Source: Aotearoamyces nothofagi (lineage: Eukaryota > Ascomycota > Leotiomycetes > Leotiales > Tympanidaceae). Taken from it: 64,000 nucleotides of DNA. The notes under the pieces were generated by a model. The model worked only from the letters and a program-made list of their open reading frames with translations. It did not search any database and was not told where the DNA came from. Below are positions 21,295-33,361 of the stretch, piece after piece. The stretch lies in assembly GCA_015345905.1 (NCBI GenBank), contig JADDTR010000025.1, forward strand, positions 124,001 to 188,000. Reading direction: 5' to 3'. The position numbers were made by a program, and so were the translations under genes. Every line of letters starts with the position of its first letter. Position 1 is the first letter of the stretch.

Positions 21295-22041
21295 ATGAAT
21301 GTCCACCACCATAACGCTTACAACTACCGCGGTCCTTCTAAGGTCCTGAACTACGAGAAAATGGAGCAGCGTCGGCCTCCGGAGTATATATTAGAGGTCT
21401 TTGCAGACCCCACCTCCGTCAAAGACGTCGTCAAAGGTAGTCCAAGATCTCAGCATCAAACTAAATTATTAATCGCATCAATAGGCATCCTACATATGAT
21501 CTTCTTTCATCGATTCTTTCCTTCTATTCGACCTAGGACTCGCGATGTGCTCGACCTTACTCTCCCGGTAGTAGAAGACGTTGAGCTGGAAACCTTGATC
21601 GATCAAAGGACAGATGCACTCGTGCGACAACTAGATACCACCTCTGATATGGGCATGAGAAGCACTGGTGTTAGAGGACAGATAGCAGTACAATTCTTTG
21701 AGAAGAGGAGGCGGAAAGCCTGGTTCACAAAGGGCGAAGAAGAGGTGTGCTGGGAACAGTGGACGCTGGACGTCACTCTAGCTACACCTCGGACAGAGAG
21801 TGGTAAATTGAACTACTCGCATGCCCTACTGAAATATGCTAATACATATTTAGAACGAGCGAAAGTCAGGAAAGCCATGGAGACGATGTTGTTGAAGACA
21901 GCTATGAAGATAGTCTCAACTGTAAATCGAGAGAAAGATCATATTCCTCCAATCACGACAAGCGAGACAAATCCGTTCCCATATCAAATCAGCACCAATC
22001 CAAAGGGTGATGGCTGGGGTGCGCGAATCGGGATATTCTAG
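21295..22041 (+). CDS. atg101: Autophagy-related protein 101 (Atg101)
   Basis: HORMA-domain partner of Atg13 in the Atg1/ULK initiation complex; found in filamentous fungi and fission yeast but not in S. cerevisiae. The first in-frame ATG is 21295. An intron at 21437-21484 (donor GTAGTC, acceptor ATAG) is 48 nt and has no stop, so the unspliced frame is also open; removing it gives 232 aa and restores VKGILHMIFFHRFFP, as expected of the family. Exons: 21295-21436 and 21485-22041. Conserved parts include the FFHRFFPSIRPRTRDVLD stretch, the FFEKRRRKAWF segment and the CWEQWTLDV motif. Spliced and retained forms would differ by 16 residues in the HORMA core. Confidence 0.92.
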   Translation: MNVHHHNAYNYRGPSKVLNYEKMEQRRPPEYILEVFADPTSVKDVVKGSPRSQHQTKLLIASIGILHMIFFHRFFPSIRPRTRDVLDLTLPVVEDVELETLIDQRTDALVRQLDTTSDMGMRSTGVRGQIAVQFFEKRRRKAWFTKGEEEVCWEQWTLDVTLATPRTESGKLNYSHALLKYANTYLERAKVRKAMETMLLKTAMKIVSTVNREKDHIPPITTSETNPFPYQISTNPKGDGWGARIGIF

Positions 22042-22812
22042 AATATGGACTAGGGCTTGGAGTAATTGGCGCATATACATGCATGGGGCTGGATTTTCTG
22101 GCAACGATACCCGTTTAGAACTGTATTATTATATCGAAGTAGTAGCTACAGAGTTTTTTTTGCTTCGAACCTAAAAAGCCATTGGTATCCGCTCAGCAGT
22201 ACCACCTTGACAGCATGAAAGCAGCCTATGAAATATGTTACAGCTACGGAACGCGAGGCCGAGCGAGAGATCTGGCACAAATATATAATTCCATATGATA
22301 GTTATGTAGAATAGACTAACCAGCATGTAAACTATACCTTAACATCTATATTTAGCTTCATTCTACAATAAGTATTGATATAAGTATCTGGGACAGGTCT
22401 TAACCTATCAGTCTATGTATACTGATTTGCCAGAAGGATAACTTCAAGGATCGGGTTAAGGAGAAGATGCAATATAATGAGAAACATATGCCAGTAATCG
22501 ACTGGACATATTCAATGCCAATACTCAATCAGGTGGTTTCGTAGAGTATGATTCATGAGCAATGACCAGAGATCAGCCTATCTGCTAACACATATCGGTC
22601 CACTACTAGAATATGGCCTATCACAGGCCTTATCTCTGTAAGGCTACCCGACTAGTGACGCGATGTCAGCCTTGCGTGCTTTGCGAGAAAAGATTGTCCA
22701 TGCCGATAATCGCCCAGGGACGAATTTCTCGCTTGTCAACATTATCATATGTCTCCCCGCGAAAGGTCCCCGAATCTACTACAGCATTGAATAGTTGCAT
22801 TTGTTTTAGATA
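22042..22812. other. Intergenic region, atg101 / aspartokinase
   Basis: 771 bp between two same-strand genes; AT-rich. No ORF with support, no repeat, and no obvious Gcn4/Cpc1-type TGACTCA site found by eye. Confidence 0.35.
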
Positions 22813-24557
22813 ATGAGCGCAGCAGGCCTCCCGAACAGGCATCGCGATGCTCCCGCGATAGTGCAACAAACGCTCAAGAAAAATGACAGCTCTGGCGGTT
22901 GGATCATACAGAAATTTGGAGGAACCAGTGTGGGGAAACTTCCTGTGAATATCGCAGAGGGTATTGTAAGGTATACTTCAATTCTAGTCCTTGACATTCA
23001 ATCAGTAGCTAATAATCGAATAGAGCAAGCCTAGATGGTAATAAAATCGCAGTCGTATGCTCTGCGCGAAGCACCGGAAAGAAGTCTGAAGGCACAACAA
23101 GTCGGTGAGTCATGCCAAAGTTTTCGAGGAGGACACGCATTAATGAAGCAACTATCTAGCCTTTTAGAAATATTCGGCGTACTTGAGTCTATTCCTACGG
23201 AAAAGGACACGGACCCCGTCCATTATGAAAGTCTGGTTATAGAGTACGAACGTCTCGTCCAAGTCATTGCAGATGACCACATTAGTGCAGTAGAATCATA
23301 TATCAACAGTTCAGACATCAAGTCAGTCTTGATCAAAGAGATACGACGCGAATGTAAAGAAATCATCGACTACCGTTTAGCAGCAGAACGATGGCATTTG
23401 GAGATTGACTCACGATCGAAAGATCGAATCGTGAGTTTTGGGGAAAAGCTTAGCTGTCGTTTTATGGCCGCAATGTTACGGGACAGAGGTGTGGATGCTG
23501 AATACGTTAATTTAGCAGATGTGATACACTTCAAGACAGGCAGAGGTATCACTCTAGAATTCTATAGAGACCTGTGTCAAGCCCTCAGAGAGAAGATCTT
23601 GGCATGTGAAGACAGGGTTCCAGTCATGACAGGCTACTTTGGTACCGTCCCTGGAGGATTGATGGACGGGGAAATTGGCAGAGGTTACACTGATCTCTGT
23701 GCAGCGTTAGTAGCTGTTGGAATGAAAGCTGAGGAGCTTCAGGTCTGGAAAGAGGTCGATGGTATATTCACCGCAGATCCTGGCAAGGTACCGACTGCAA
23801 GGCTTCTTTCGAGTATCACACCTGCGGAGGCAGCTGAATTGACATTCTATGGCTCAGAAGTCATCCACCATTTGACTATGGATCAAGTCATCCATGCGAC
23901 GCCACCAATCCAGATTCGCATTAAAAACGTCAAAAATCCAGAAGGCAATGGCACTATCATCGTACCAGATCCAGTACTTGCTCCAGTACAACATCTTCTT
24001 CGACCCAGGAGTTTTCAAGCATCCGATTCTAGGAAAACGCCCAAGCGTCCAACGGCTGTTACGGTTAAGGACAAGATTTCTGTTATAAACGTACACTCGA
24101 ACAAACGATCTATTTCGCACGGCTTCTTCGCGAAGATATTCTCTGTTCTTGACAAACTTCAACTCTCGGTTGATCTTATCTCCACTAGTGAGGTTCATGT
24201 CTCTATGGCTATTCACTCAGCCAATATCTCTACTATCAATCTTGAAAAAGCAAAGGTTGCACTTGAAGAGTATGGCGACGTTAGCATTATTAGCAAGATG
24301 GCCATTATCAGCCTTGTTGGAGCAGATATGAAGCATATGGTGGGCATCGCAGGGAGAATGTTTTCAACACTGGGCGAGCACAACGTCAATATTGAGATGA
24401 TATCGCAAGGTATGTGACCATTTTTTCTATATTAGTAGCATATATTGACAACACCTTAGGGGCAAGCGAGATCAACATTTCATGCGTTATTGAAGCATAC
24501 GAAGCCGGCAGAGCCATGAATATTCTACACACTAGCCTCTTTACCTTCTTAGAATAG
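22813..24557 (+). CDS. hom3: Aspartokinase (HOM3-type)
   Basis: Phosphorylates aspartate, the first step to methionine, threonine and isoleucine; usually inhibited by threonine through ACT domains. Four exons: 22813-22970, 23024-23104, 23160-24409 and 24460-24557, giving 528 aa (yeast Hom3 is 527). Kinase domain: KFGGTS at 34-39, KDRIVSFGEKLSCRFMAA, GRGYTDLCAAL and KEVDGIFTADP. Two ACT domains follow (HGFFAKIFSVLDKLQLSVDL and GIAGRMFSTLGEHNVNIEMIS). Odd: the normally invariant SEVIHPFTMEQVIRARIPIRIKN region reads SEVIHHLTMDQVIHATPPIQ and then IRIKN, with a changed Pro and two extra residues, and the C-terminus is short. It may be a divergent second copy or a relaxed allele; the catalytic motifs are otherwise whole. 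Confidence 0.93.
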
Positions 24558-26355
24558 ATGTTCATATATGCATGCACAAGAAAACAATTCATGGATGTAG
24601 GCAAATGGCGTTTATCGAGCTGGAAGCATTTTTTACTAAAATTTGGGTGTTACCTTGTTAATAAATGACATTAGCATGTAGATAGAGTAGAATGCATGAA
24701 ATTTTCAATACCACCCTCATTGCAAACACATTAGTGCACATACCTTCCCAGACCGCAGTTCAACATTGCACCATCACGACTTGCCACAAGCTTAGATATG
24801 TACTCCATAAGGCCATCCACCGGCATAATTCAGTACCAGGGCTACAGGCACAAGGAGCAGCACTTCTCCTACGCTTTACACGTGAGCAGCAACAAGCAAG
24901 CGCATACGAAGTACGAAGTTGCAAAGGGCATACACGAGGACAGCATGGTGTCGTTTTGTGTCTCCCGAGAGATATCTGTACAAGACAACAGGGACTTGTA
25001 CACCTCAGCGGAGAAAGAGAAAAAAATGGGTGCACACACGCACACACACATATATCCATACGGGTCGATGCAGGGCGGCATTGGGTAGGATCTTTCTTGA
25101 AGCATTTGTAGGGTACCTTTGGTTATCACTGCAGGAAACAGCCAGATCGATCATCGCACTGCAAGCGTTATACTGCTATCACAGCAACATGTGCTTGCGC
25201 TGTTCAGAACCCGGCCATGTTGCAGGCAATTGATTCTTCTCTGATATTATGCAGTATGAATGAGGGATTCGGTGTTGTAGGACGACTACTGCTCTGTGCT
25301 CCGACATGCAGTCCGAGGTCTGCAGTTTACAGCTGCTACAAGTACTGAAGTACCTTGCAGCTATTAAAAAAAGGCTTCTACCCGTTTAGAAACAAGGACT
25401 GATACCACTGCATACTATACGGCTTGATCTTCATGGAACATCAAATCCTTCTAGATCTTATTATCAAACAGGATGTTCGAACCTTGATAGAACAGGGCTA
25501 AGAAGTCGCCAACCTGCATGCCGACCACCTACCTCTCTACTCATTGTAGCCAGGAGTAGGCGGGAGCGCAGTTATCTTCTATTCTTTCTTACACGTACGT
25601 AGGTATTGTTTTTGATGGATTTGTCAAAAATGCAAATATTATTTGTTGCTTCACATTCCAATACGGAGCTGAATAACAGCTATCGGCTGTCCAAATCCGT
25701 CATGATCTATAGATTATAGTGAGTATGTCGCAAGGCGCCAAATGGTGGCAATTGCCATGTCTGCACTGATGTGTAGCGTGCTGGCCATCGTTGATATGGC
25801 TCGTGTGTCGTGCTATGACGGGATCTGAACTGTCGCGTGGCACTGGAGAGTGAGTGTGCAGTTTGTACCACCTTCTGGTGACGCTCTGTGTATCTTGAAC
25901 TTGCAGGATGGCATTGCTTGCTTACCACCTACGGAGTACCTCCCTCAGAGAGGGCAAGGCACCTACCTACCTTTAACATTGCCACGCCTGAACGCCGCAG
26001 GATTTGCACTCCAGGACGGCGAGACGGGAACTTCTCTACTTGTCTTGCATCTTGCCTTTAGGCAATATTGTGTATCACCACACCAAGTCTTTGTACCAAG
26101 GTAGTACTCTATACAGGAACTTAGAGTAATACTTATCTGTCTACATCTTCCCATATATTGCTTTTCGTATCCATATCCTAACATGCCAATGAGCAACCCA
26201 GTGTTTCTGCAAGGCTACTTCTCGGATTATCTGTTTCTCTGGTTCTTGCGTGCATCCTGTTTTCTGTTTTAAATGGTGCTTTTGAATAATTGCTGTGTTG
26301 TTGCATAGTTCCTGATTGCACCTCATTGGGCTGCTGCCACACGTCTGTCATAAAG
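24558..26355. other. 1.8-kb intergenic region, aspartokinase / azgA
   Basis: No supported gene. It contains a short CA-rich run near 25030-25055 and scattered short ORFs without domains. It presumably holds the azgA promoter; no clear UaY-type TCGG-N6-CCGA site was found near the start. Confidence 0.4.
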
Positions 26356-28361
26356 ATGGGCTGGGTACGTATCAAAGGCTTTCCTGTCTGATACATCCTG
26401 ACAACATGTAGGCAGAGAAGACGAACACAGCAGTGGCTAAAAGCTGGGTTGGCCGCCGATTCCGTCTCGAGTTCTCCGGCCACAAGTCCGAGAAGAAAGG
26501 TTCTCGATTCCTGACCGAAGTCAGAGCTGGATTGGCAACGTTCTTCGCCATGGCTTATATCATATCAGTCAATGCGTCAATCGTGTCAGATACCGGCGGG
26601 ACATGCGTGTGTACGTCGACGTCGGATACTTTATGTACTTCAGATTTAGATTACCTGCAATGCGTCCAAGAGATCAATCGGGACTTGGTGACGGCAACAG
26701 CAGCAATCAGCGCACTTACATCTTTCTGCATGGGCCTATTTGCAAACATGCCAATTGCATTGGCACCGGGAATGGGTTGGTGACATCTCAGAGATGCTAC
26801 TTTGAAGCTGGCTAACTAGGGAAACGAACAGGAATCAATGCTTATTTCACCTATCAAGTTGTTGGTTTCCATGGTAGCGGATCTGTCTCGTACCGGCTGG
26901 CTCTTACTGCCATATTCGTCGAGGGTCTCATCTTCATTGCTTTGACAATACTTGGTCTTCGTCAATGGTTAGCAAGAGCAATTCCTTCTAGTCTCAAGAT
27001 AGCCTCCGGTGCGGGAATTGGACTATACCTCACCCTCATCGGCCTAACGTACAGTGCTGGAATTGGAGCTATTACTGGCGGAAGCACAGATCCCATTCAA
27101 CTCGGTGGTTGTGTGCCAGATCTCCTAAATGCAGCGGGATCATGCGAATCTGGACAAATGAGGAACCCCACCATGTGGTTGGGAATCTTCTGCGGTGGCA
27201 TGTTCACAACCTTCTTGATGATGTACCGCGTGAAGGGGGCTCTTTGCATTGGAATCCTTCTAGTGGCAATCATCTCTTGGCCACGTGGAACTCCAGTTAC
27301 AGCATTCCCCTATACCGCTGCTGGCCAGGATTCTTTCGATTTCTTCAAGCAGGTGGTTGCTTTTCATCCGATCAAGCATATCGGACTCGCACAGGACTGG
27401 CATATTACTGGGGGCAAAACGGGACATTTCTTTCTGGCACTAATCACCTTCCTTTACGTCGATATACTGGATTGCACAGGCACATTATACAGCATGGCGA
27501 GATACTGCGGTACCATTAATGAGGACACACAAGATTTCGAAGGTTCTACCGTTGCATACATCGTCGATGCCAGCGGTATTACAATAGGTTCTCTCATGGG
27601 AGTCCCTCCCGTCACGGCCTTCATCGAATCTGGAGCTGGTATCTCAGAAGGCGGCGTGACTGGTCTCACTGCAATAGTTACTGGTCTGTGTTTCTTTATA
27701 TCCGTTTTCTTTGCTCCGATCTTCGCCAGTATTCCTTCTTGGGCCACAGGCTGCACACTTATCCTTGTTGGTGCCATGATGTCTCGAGCTGTGGTTGATA
27801 TCAACTGGAGCTACGTCGGCGACTCTGTGCCTGCTTTTCTAACCATGTCTGTCATGCCTTTCACGTACTCCATTGCGTACGGCCTCATTGCGTAAGCTTC
27901 TCTCTCGTTCAATACATATTTATCCACCTATATGCTAACACGCAAGTAGTGGCATCATCAGCTATACCATCCTCAATGGATCTGCTTGGATCCTTCTTCA
28001 AATAAGTAGCGGTACTATAGAGCCAGTCGGCTATGCTCAATCGGATTACTGGTCACCACACGTCCGTGGGGGCATTTTGCCTAGCTGGTTGAAGAGGCTC
28101 TGTCGCGGAAAGCGAGACTTCTGGCGGGAATACGATTATGATCAGCAAGACGAATTTAGTATGAGGCGGGAAAGTGATATCTTTGGATCTACTGGGACTA
28201 TCTCAAGTGCACCAAGGCAGACAGCGGAATTTGCTCAAAGATGGGAAATGCCGTATCTGGAGCCGCCGCCTGAAACTGCTAAGGCATCACGAGGGCCAGA
28301 GTTGTCTGGATTCAATCCTAGGAAAGGAAGCAGAGTAAACATAATAGATAGATTGAATTAA
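26356..28361 (+). CDS. azgA: AzgA-type purine (adenine/guanine/hypoxanthine) permease
   Basis: Plasma-membrane proton symporter for purine bases. Four exons: 26356-26364 (only Met-Gly-Trp), 26412-26775, 26832-27891 and 27950-28361, giving 614 aa. Signature parts: EVRAGLATFFAMAYIISVNASI, MPIALAPGMGINAYFTYQVVG, the TFLYVDILDCTGTLY segment and GVPPVTAFIESGAGISEGG, all typical of the AzgA branch of the NAT/NCS2-like transporters. About 12 hydrophobic segments are visible, with a charged cytosolic tail from about residue 525. The intron at 26776-26831 has a weak GTTGGT donor; only this donor keeps PGMGINAYF. In Aspergillus the family is induced by uric acid and nitrogen-repressed; regulation here is not visible. 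Confidence 0.94.
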
Positions 28362-28937
28362 TAATGAAGAGTACATCCTAATGCAAACTATAAGCAATAG
28401 GATAATGCGACGTGAACATATAAGCTAGTAGCAGTCGCTGAACCCCTAGCTTAGAAACCAATCCATTTCGACCTTTAATTGGCACCACTAGCATTTTCAG
28501 GAGCACAACAATGACCGATCTTAGAGAAGCAAACCCACTTCAAGATGCTGAAGAAGATGATTATAAATGAGGAAGCACTGCTTCAAAGACGTAGGACAAC
28601 GTGATAAGAATGAGGAATTCTTACTGTTTCTTGGAAACTTCAGGATGTTTAGCTATAAGGATACAACGTCGTAATCCATCCTAGCAGACCTAATTTTATG
28701 ATACTCCCATCGTTATGTTGTATTCAATCCACTATCAGACTTGATTCCCCACCGAAACTAGTTAGTATATCTACATATCAATCACGATAACATAGCGTCA
28801 TGGACTATCTCCACCATTCGGCAATGATTTTTAAGACCCCTCACTCTACTGACGCCATATCTTTTCCCTCCCGTCTTTCTTCTCCTCTCGTCTTTCTCTT
28901 CCTCTCCTCTTTTCATTAATCCCTTCCTACATCAGAT
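28362..28937. promoter_or_regulatory. Intergenic region and caf16 promoter with CT-rich tract
   Basis: 576 bp. The last 80 bp before caf16 (about 28858-28925) are a dense pyrimidine tract of TCTTCC/CTCTCC units, a frequent feature just upstream of fungal transcription starts. Nothing else was seen. Confidence 0.45.
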
Positions 28938-29777
28938 ATGTCTCCCGCTGCAACAGAGCTCGCTCCCGGCATTGAGGTTAATGATCTCTCCTACACTTTC
29001 GCCGATCACTCCACGGGTCTCTACAATTTATCTATCTCTCTCCCACCTGGGTCACGTACCCTACTTATCGGTGCAAATGGCGCTGGTAAAACTACCCTCT
29101 TGCGTCTCCTCTCTGGCAAGCGTCTCGCGCCTACCGGCACAATCTCTATCGGCGGTAAAGATCCCTTTAAAGAGCACACAGATGGAGTCACATACCTAGG
29201 CCTTGAATGGTGCCTAAACCCCATTGTCAGGACTGACATCGGCGTCCACGAACTACTCGCTTCAATCGGTGGTAATGCCTACCCTGACCGCAGAGACGAG
29301 TTGGTCGAGGTCCTCGACATCGATCTCGAATGGCGCATGCATGCTGTATCTGACGGCGAGCGTCGCCGCGTGCAATTGGCCATGGGTCTTATTCGACCAT
29401 GGAGCATCCTACTCCTAGATGAGATTACCGTAGATCTAGATCTATTATCGAGAGCAAACTTCCTTGCATTCCTAAAGACAGAGACGGAAAAGCGCGCTTG
29501 TACCATCGTCTATGCGACACATATTCTGGATAACTTGGCACAGTGGCCCACACATTTAGTGCACATGAGCCTGGGAAAGGTTAAAGAATGGGGTGCGATG
29601 AAAGACTTTGATATGGAGAAAAAAGTTGCCTATACTGGGAACAGTCTATTGGGCGAGCTGGTGATGCAGTGGTTAAAGGAAGATCTGCGCGAACGCGGTC
29701 CGAGGAACGCTGGAAATGCAGGGAAGGCATATTTGGTCGGTGGAACTGGTGGATATGGTGCTGAGAAGAAGGACTGA
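28938..29777 (+). CDS. caf16: ABC-type ATPase Caf16 (CCR4-NOT associated)
   Basis: Soluble ABC ATPase without membrane domain; the yeast homolog associates with the CCR4-NOT complex and transcription machinery. Single exon, 279 aa (yeast Caf16 is 289). Walker A GANGAGKTT at 45-53, an atypical signature VSDGE (136-140) in place of LSGGQ, and Walker B ILLLDE (156-161) followed by VDLD. The replacement of the signature Gly-Gly is characteristic of this subfamily rather than decay. The H-loop is in YATHILD. The C-terminal 40 residues are Gly/Asn/Lys-rich and end in charged residues. Confidence 0.94.
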   Translation: MSPAATELAPGIEVNDLSYTFADHSTGLYNLSISLPPGSRTLLIGANGAGKTTLLRLLSGKRLAPTGTISIGGKDPFKEHTDGVTYLGLEWCLNPIVRTDIGVHELLASIGGNAYPDRRDELVEVLDIDLEWRMHAVSDGERRRVQLAMGLIRPWSILLLDEITVDLDLLSRANFLAFLKTETEKRACTIVYATHILDNLAQWPTHLVHMSLGKVKEWGAMKDFDMEKKVAYTGNSLLGELVMQWLKEDLRERGPRNAGNAGKAYLVGGTGGYGAEKKD

Positions 29778-30119
29778 GGGTTAGAGAATAGATATTGGGG
29801 GTTGGTTTTGGGTTTTCAGGAGTTTGTGGCTGCATATCGGAATCATGATGGAGCGCCTCAACGCCTTCACGAGTTATACGACATTAGGTGGCGTAGGATA
29901 GAGATCTAACATTTAACATACAGCTGTATCAGTAGGAGATGCTAATAGAAGGCTCTGTAATGCGAATATTCTCAATGAGCAATCCTCGCTAGCAACAGCA
30001 AGCTCTGTGTCAGCTTTGTTATCAGTCCCATGTTCCTGTGAATCAGCCTCTATTTGCTCCCTAGTTCTTAACGGTCTCCATGAAAGTTGGGTTATTGCTT
30101 TTGTGGGAGTTAAACTGTT
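29778..30119. other. Convergent 3' region, caf16 / elp2
   Basis: 342 bp between two stop codons, probably two 3' UTRs. No repeat or ORF of note. Confidence 0.35.
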
Positions 30120-32706
30120 CTACTTTAGCATACTTTCATTAGTAGTTTTGGCTACAACATACCCTTGGTCAATCAGATGTTTCTTTATAACTTTGAGGTC
30201 ATTCAAATCGACAAGGTAGATTGAGACACTTCCAGCCTCTGTGCCTACAGCCAAATATGCTGAGTTATTTGATAAAGCAGCTTTGACAAAATCAACAGCA
30301 GTTACGGGACCTTCTTCGGGTATGGTACTCCGGCATACAAAGCTTCCTTGCTCGTCCTGCCGCCCCCAGAGCTTGACTTGCTTGTCTCTTCCAGCAGTTG
30401 CAAAGGCTCTTTCCGAGCTTGGTGCCCAAGCAGCATCCAGAATCATCCGAGAGTGGCCCTTAGGGTTTGATTCCACTAGCTTATACGTCCGTTGCTGCTC
30501 TCCAGCCTTGTCTACTATCTCAAAAACTGCCCACTGCCGGTCTCGGCCAACACTGAGAAGGTACCTATCGTCTGGAGAAAATTGTAGCCCGGTAACTGTA
30601 AGAGAGTGTGCTGTGAGCGGTGGTTCAATTTGATGCCAATTTTGTGTCTCAAAGAGACGAATTACGGCATGGTCAATTGAGCTCGCTTTGCATGCTGTTG
30701 CAATGATCGAACCATCGTGACTTGCTGCAAGGGCAGATATTTCATAGCCGTGACCATAGAGTTTTTCAATTTCAGGCCACAAGGTGTGCCGCGATAGGTG
30801 ATCTTCGAGAGGTGGATGGTCGATACTAAGTGTAGACTTGTGGACCAAGGACGAGGGGGCAAGAACTTCTCTCTCAGCGTCTATGTTGTCAATCTCCTTG
30901 TTATCGTCAACCGCTTCTATTGCTTTGTTAGAAAGCCCTAGAGCAGGCATGTTTGCTGCATCAGGCATATCTTGAATATGAGATCCCTCAATTCCACATA
31001 GCTTCCTAAGCAGATCTGCCACGGCTTTGGGCTCATTGAAGACTCGTAGGAGCTTCTCGTCTGCTCCAGAGACGAACTGTGACTCCCCTAACGAATCTAT
31101 ACAGTTTAGATCATAGCCATGTATTTGTGGTCTTGCCATCTCATGCCACGTAGCTTGATCCCCTCGCTTCCATTTTGCGTGAAGTCTTGTAGTCTGGTCG
31201 GAACTGGTCGAGAGCAGATACTCACCACGTTTAGACCACGCAATGCCTGTCACCGATTGAGTGTGTCCACTGATACCAATGTCTTGAATCCACCGATCTT
31301 GTTTAGTCTCATAATTCCAACGTCTCCAACTTCCGGTCCTTCCTAAGCAAACGACAGTTTCGCCGTTCGGCGACCATAGACCCATCCAGAAGCCTCCCGT
31401 GCTACCAGTTGCTGTGGTTGAACCTTTTTGAGCACTAATTTCACCAAGCCTCGCAACAGTTACCCAGACTCCAGAACCAGTATCCTGCTCCCAGATTGAG
31501 AGAGAATTGTCTGCGGATGCTGATAGCAATTGCAGGCTGCTGCCGTTGTGCTTCCATGATGTGCTAAAAATCCAATCTTCATGGCCTAACAATAATGCTT
31601 CAAAGGTAGCAGAATAATCCGTTCCTCCAGCAGTGAAACGATGAGCCTTGTTTGACAGGGACTTTCCTGGCAAAAAAGCGCCCAGAGCTGGATCAGAACC
31701 CACAGCGGCTGCTGCAGGGAGTTCCTTGCCCTGATGTATCCGCCAAAGCCGGATATATTTGTCCTGGCTGGCAGAAGAAAGAAGCAAATCACTGTCAGGA
31801 CTATCACTCTCATAAGTAAATGCTAGAGACCGGATCCAACCTTCATGTCCACTTAAAGTAGCCTTCAGCTTAAACCCAACTGTCTGACTAGATGCTGCAT
31901 CAGCAATGTATAACTGTATTAAGGCTGATGTACCAGCCACAGCTAAGACATAAGAATCCGCAGATCCCTTCAGAGGACCGAGAGCGAGAGCTAGAGGAAA
32001 GAACCGGGGCTTGGTTTCGATGGTCTGAAGTAGGCTGACAACTTGTGAATCATGTGTTGATATTTCAACTCTCCATATTTTCACAGTAGCATCCGCTGAC
32101 CCTGTTGCAAAGATGTGCTTGCCAGGAGTAACACTGATGCAGTTGATCGAGCTCAGATGACTGTTCAAAACTTGAGCACATTCAAAGCCACCTAAGGTTC
32201 CAGCCTTAGTTGTGTGGCTCGTAGTAGGACGCCATATCCGGATTGTCTTGTCAACAGATCCAGTAATGAGTAGCAGACTCGTCCCTACCTGCAGGAATCT
32301 CACAGCATTTACAGTGTCAGTGTGTCCGGCCAGTAATGCTGTGACTCCTTTGCTTTCGCCCTATAACTATCTGTTAGCACAATCATACAACATTGGTAAG
32401 GCACATGGGAAAGAGTCTGATAAGAAATATGGTTTTGGGAATAGCTACTACAGAATTCTCAATCCAGTAGGAACCTTGAAGCTTATCATGAGCGATCTGC
32501 AAGAACAGTGATATTTGTTTATTTTGCTCCAGTCTGGATCGAAAATACGTATTGAAACCCCCGAGGGAGCACTGCTACGGGAAGAAACAGCTCACCTGTG
32601 GATTCCATAAAGCTACATTCCTATCTGAACCATATGCCAAAATATTTTGATGCCAGTCTGCCGCAGAGGGATGTCTGTTTGCGCCAGCCGCGATGTACTC
32701 GGTCAT
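30120..32706 (-). CDS. elp2: Elongator complex subunit 2 (ELP2)
   Basis: WD40 scaffold of the Elongator complex, which modifies wobble uridines of tRNAs (mcm5/ncm5). Exons 32706-32596 and 32360-30120 join in phase 0 and give 783 aa (yeast 788). The start MTEYIAAGANRHPSAADW with ILAYGSDRNVALW marks the first blade and is typical. Two seven-bladed propellers are evident from repeated GH..V..I..S and KLWGR/RLWRI motifs, including LSGHEGWIRSLAF, LLGHEDWIFSTSW and GHTQSVTGIAWS. The acidic loop before the second propeller (about 480-560) is variable. An earlier in-frame ATG at 32763 would add 19 residues with no family likeness. Confidence 0.95.
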
Positions 32707-33361
32707 GTTGTTGATTAACCTCAAAAGGACGTTGAAATGTCGGTATTTACAAGCTACGAACAAGTGTATAAGACATGGTTACAATTTCGTTGCGTGTAAT
32801 CTTTTTTCAGAGAGTCATAGTTCTTGAGCAGTTCTTAGATGGATGTACGTGCTAGAACTCGTGAGGTTGTCGATAGCTTCAAGATTTTCGCGAAATTTTG
32901 ATGCGAAGTATTTCCGTCAAACAAGCCCTCAAAATGAGTATTACGACTACCGCTAATTCCACTGTTCCGTATCTCTGAGCGCGAATAGCCATCAATTAAT
33001 CTTCAAAATTTTGTTAAAAAAGCTCATTTATAAAATGGTTCTTCATTTAGGCAATCGAGATTTCAAATTTACGCTAGCTTTTGTATGCTGGAAAGAGCAC
33101 TACAGTGCATTGGACTATAACCACTCGTACAGCTACATCTGTTATGGATATGATATACTCCTAATCTAATTGTGCTGCATTCCACCCAGAGATAGAGCAC
33201 ACAAGGTCATCCTGTACGGGACGCCGAAGCACTTTAGCAAATGCATTCTACCTTTTCCAGAGCAAATTCACGCCTGGCTAAACAAACGCTTTTCCATACC
33301 GTCAAGTTCCATTCCTGACTGTATGACATTTCTAAAAGCTCAAATGGAGGATATTAAGAAG
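32707..33361. other. Intergenic region, elp2 / DDT-WHIM gene
   Basis: 655 bp upstream of elp2 and downstream of the next minus-strand gene. A plus-strand 87-codon frame at 33170-33433 runs into the 3' end of that gene and has no domain; rejected. AT-rich, no repeat. Confidence 0.35.

Noticed and set aside
25190-25233. Short stretch resembling a CCHC zinc knuckle
   Set aside because: About a dozen residues at the end of a random ORF; no other retroelement part, terminal repeat or target duplication nearby, so chance likeness is more likely than a fossil.
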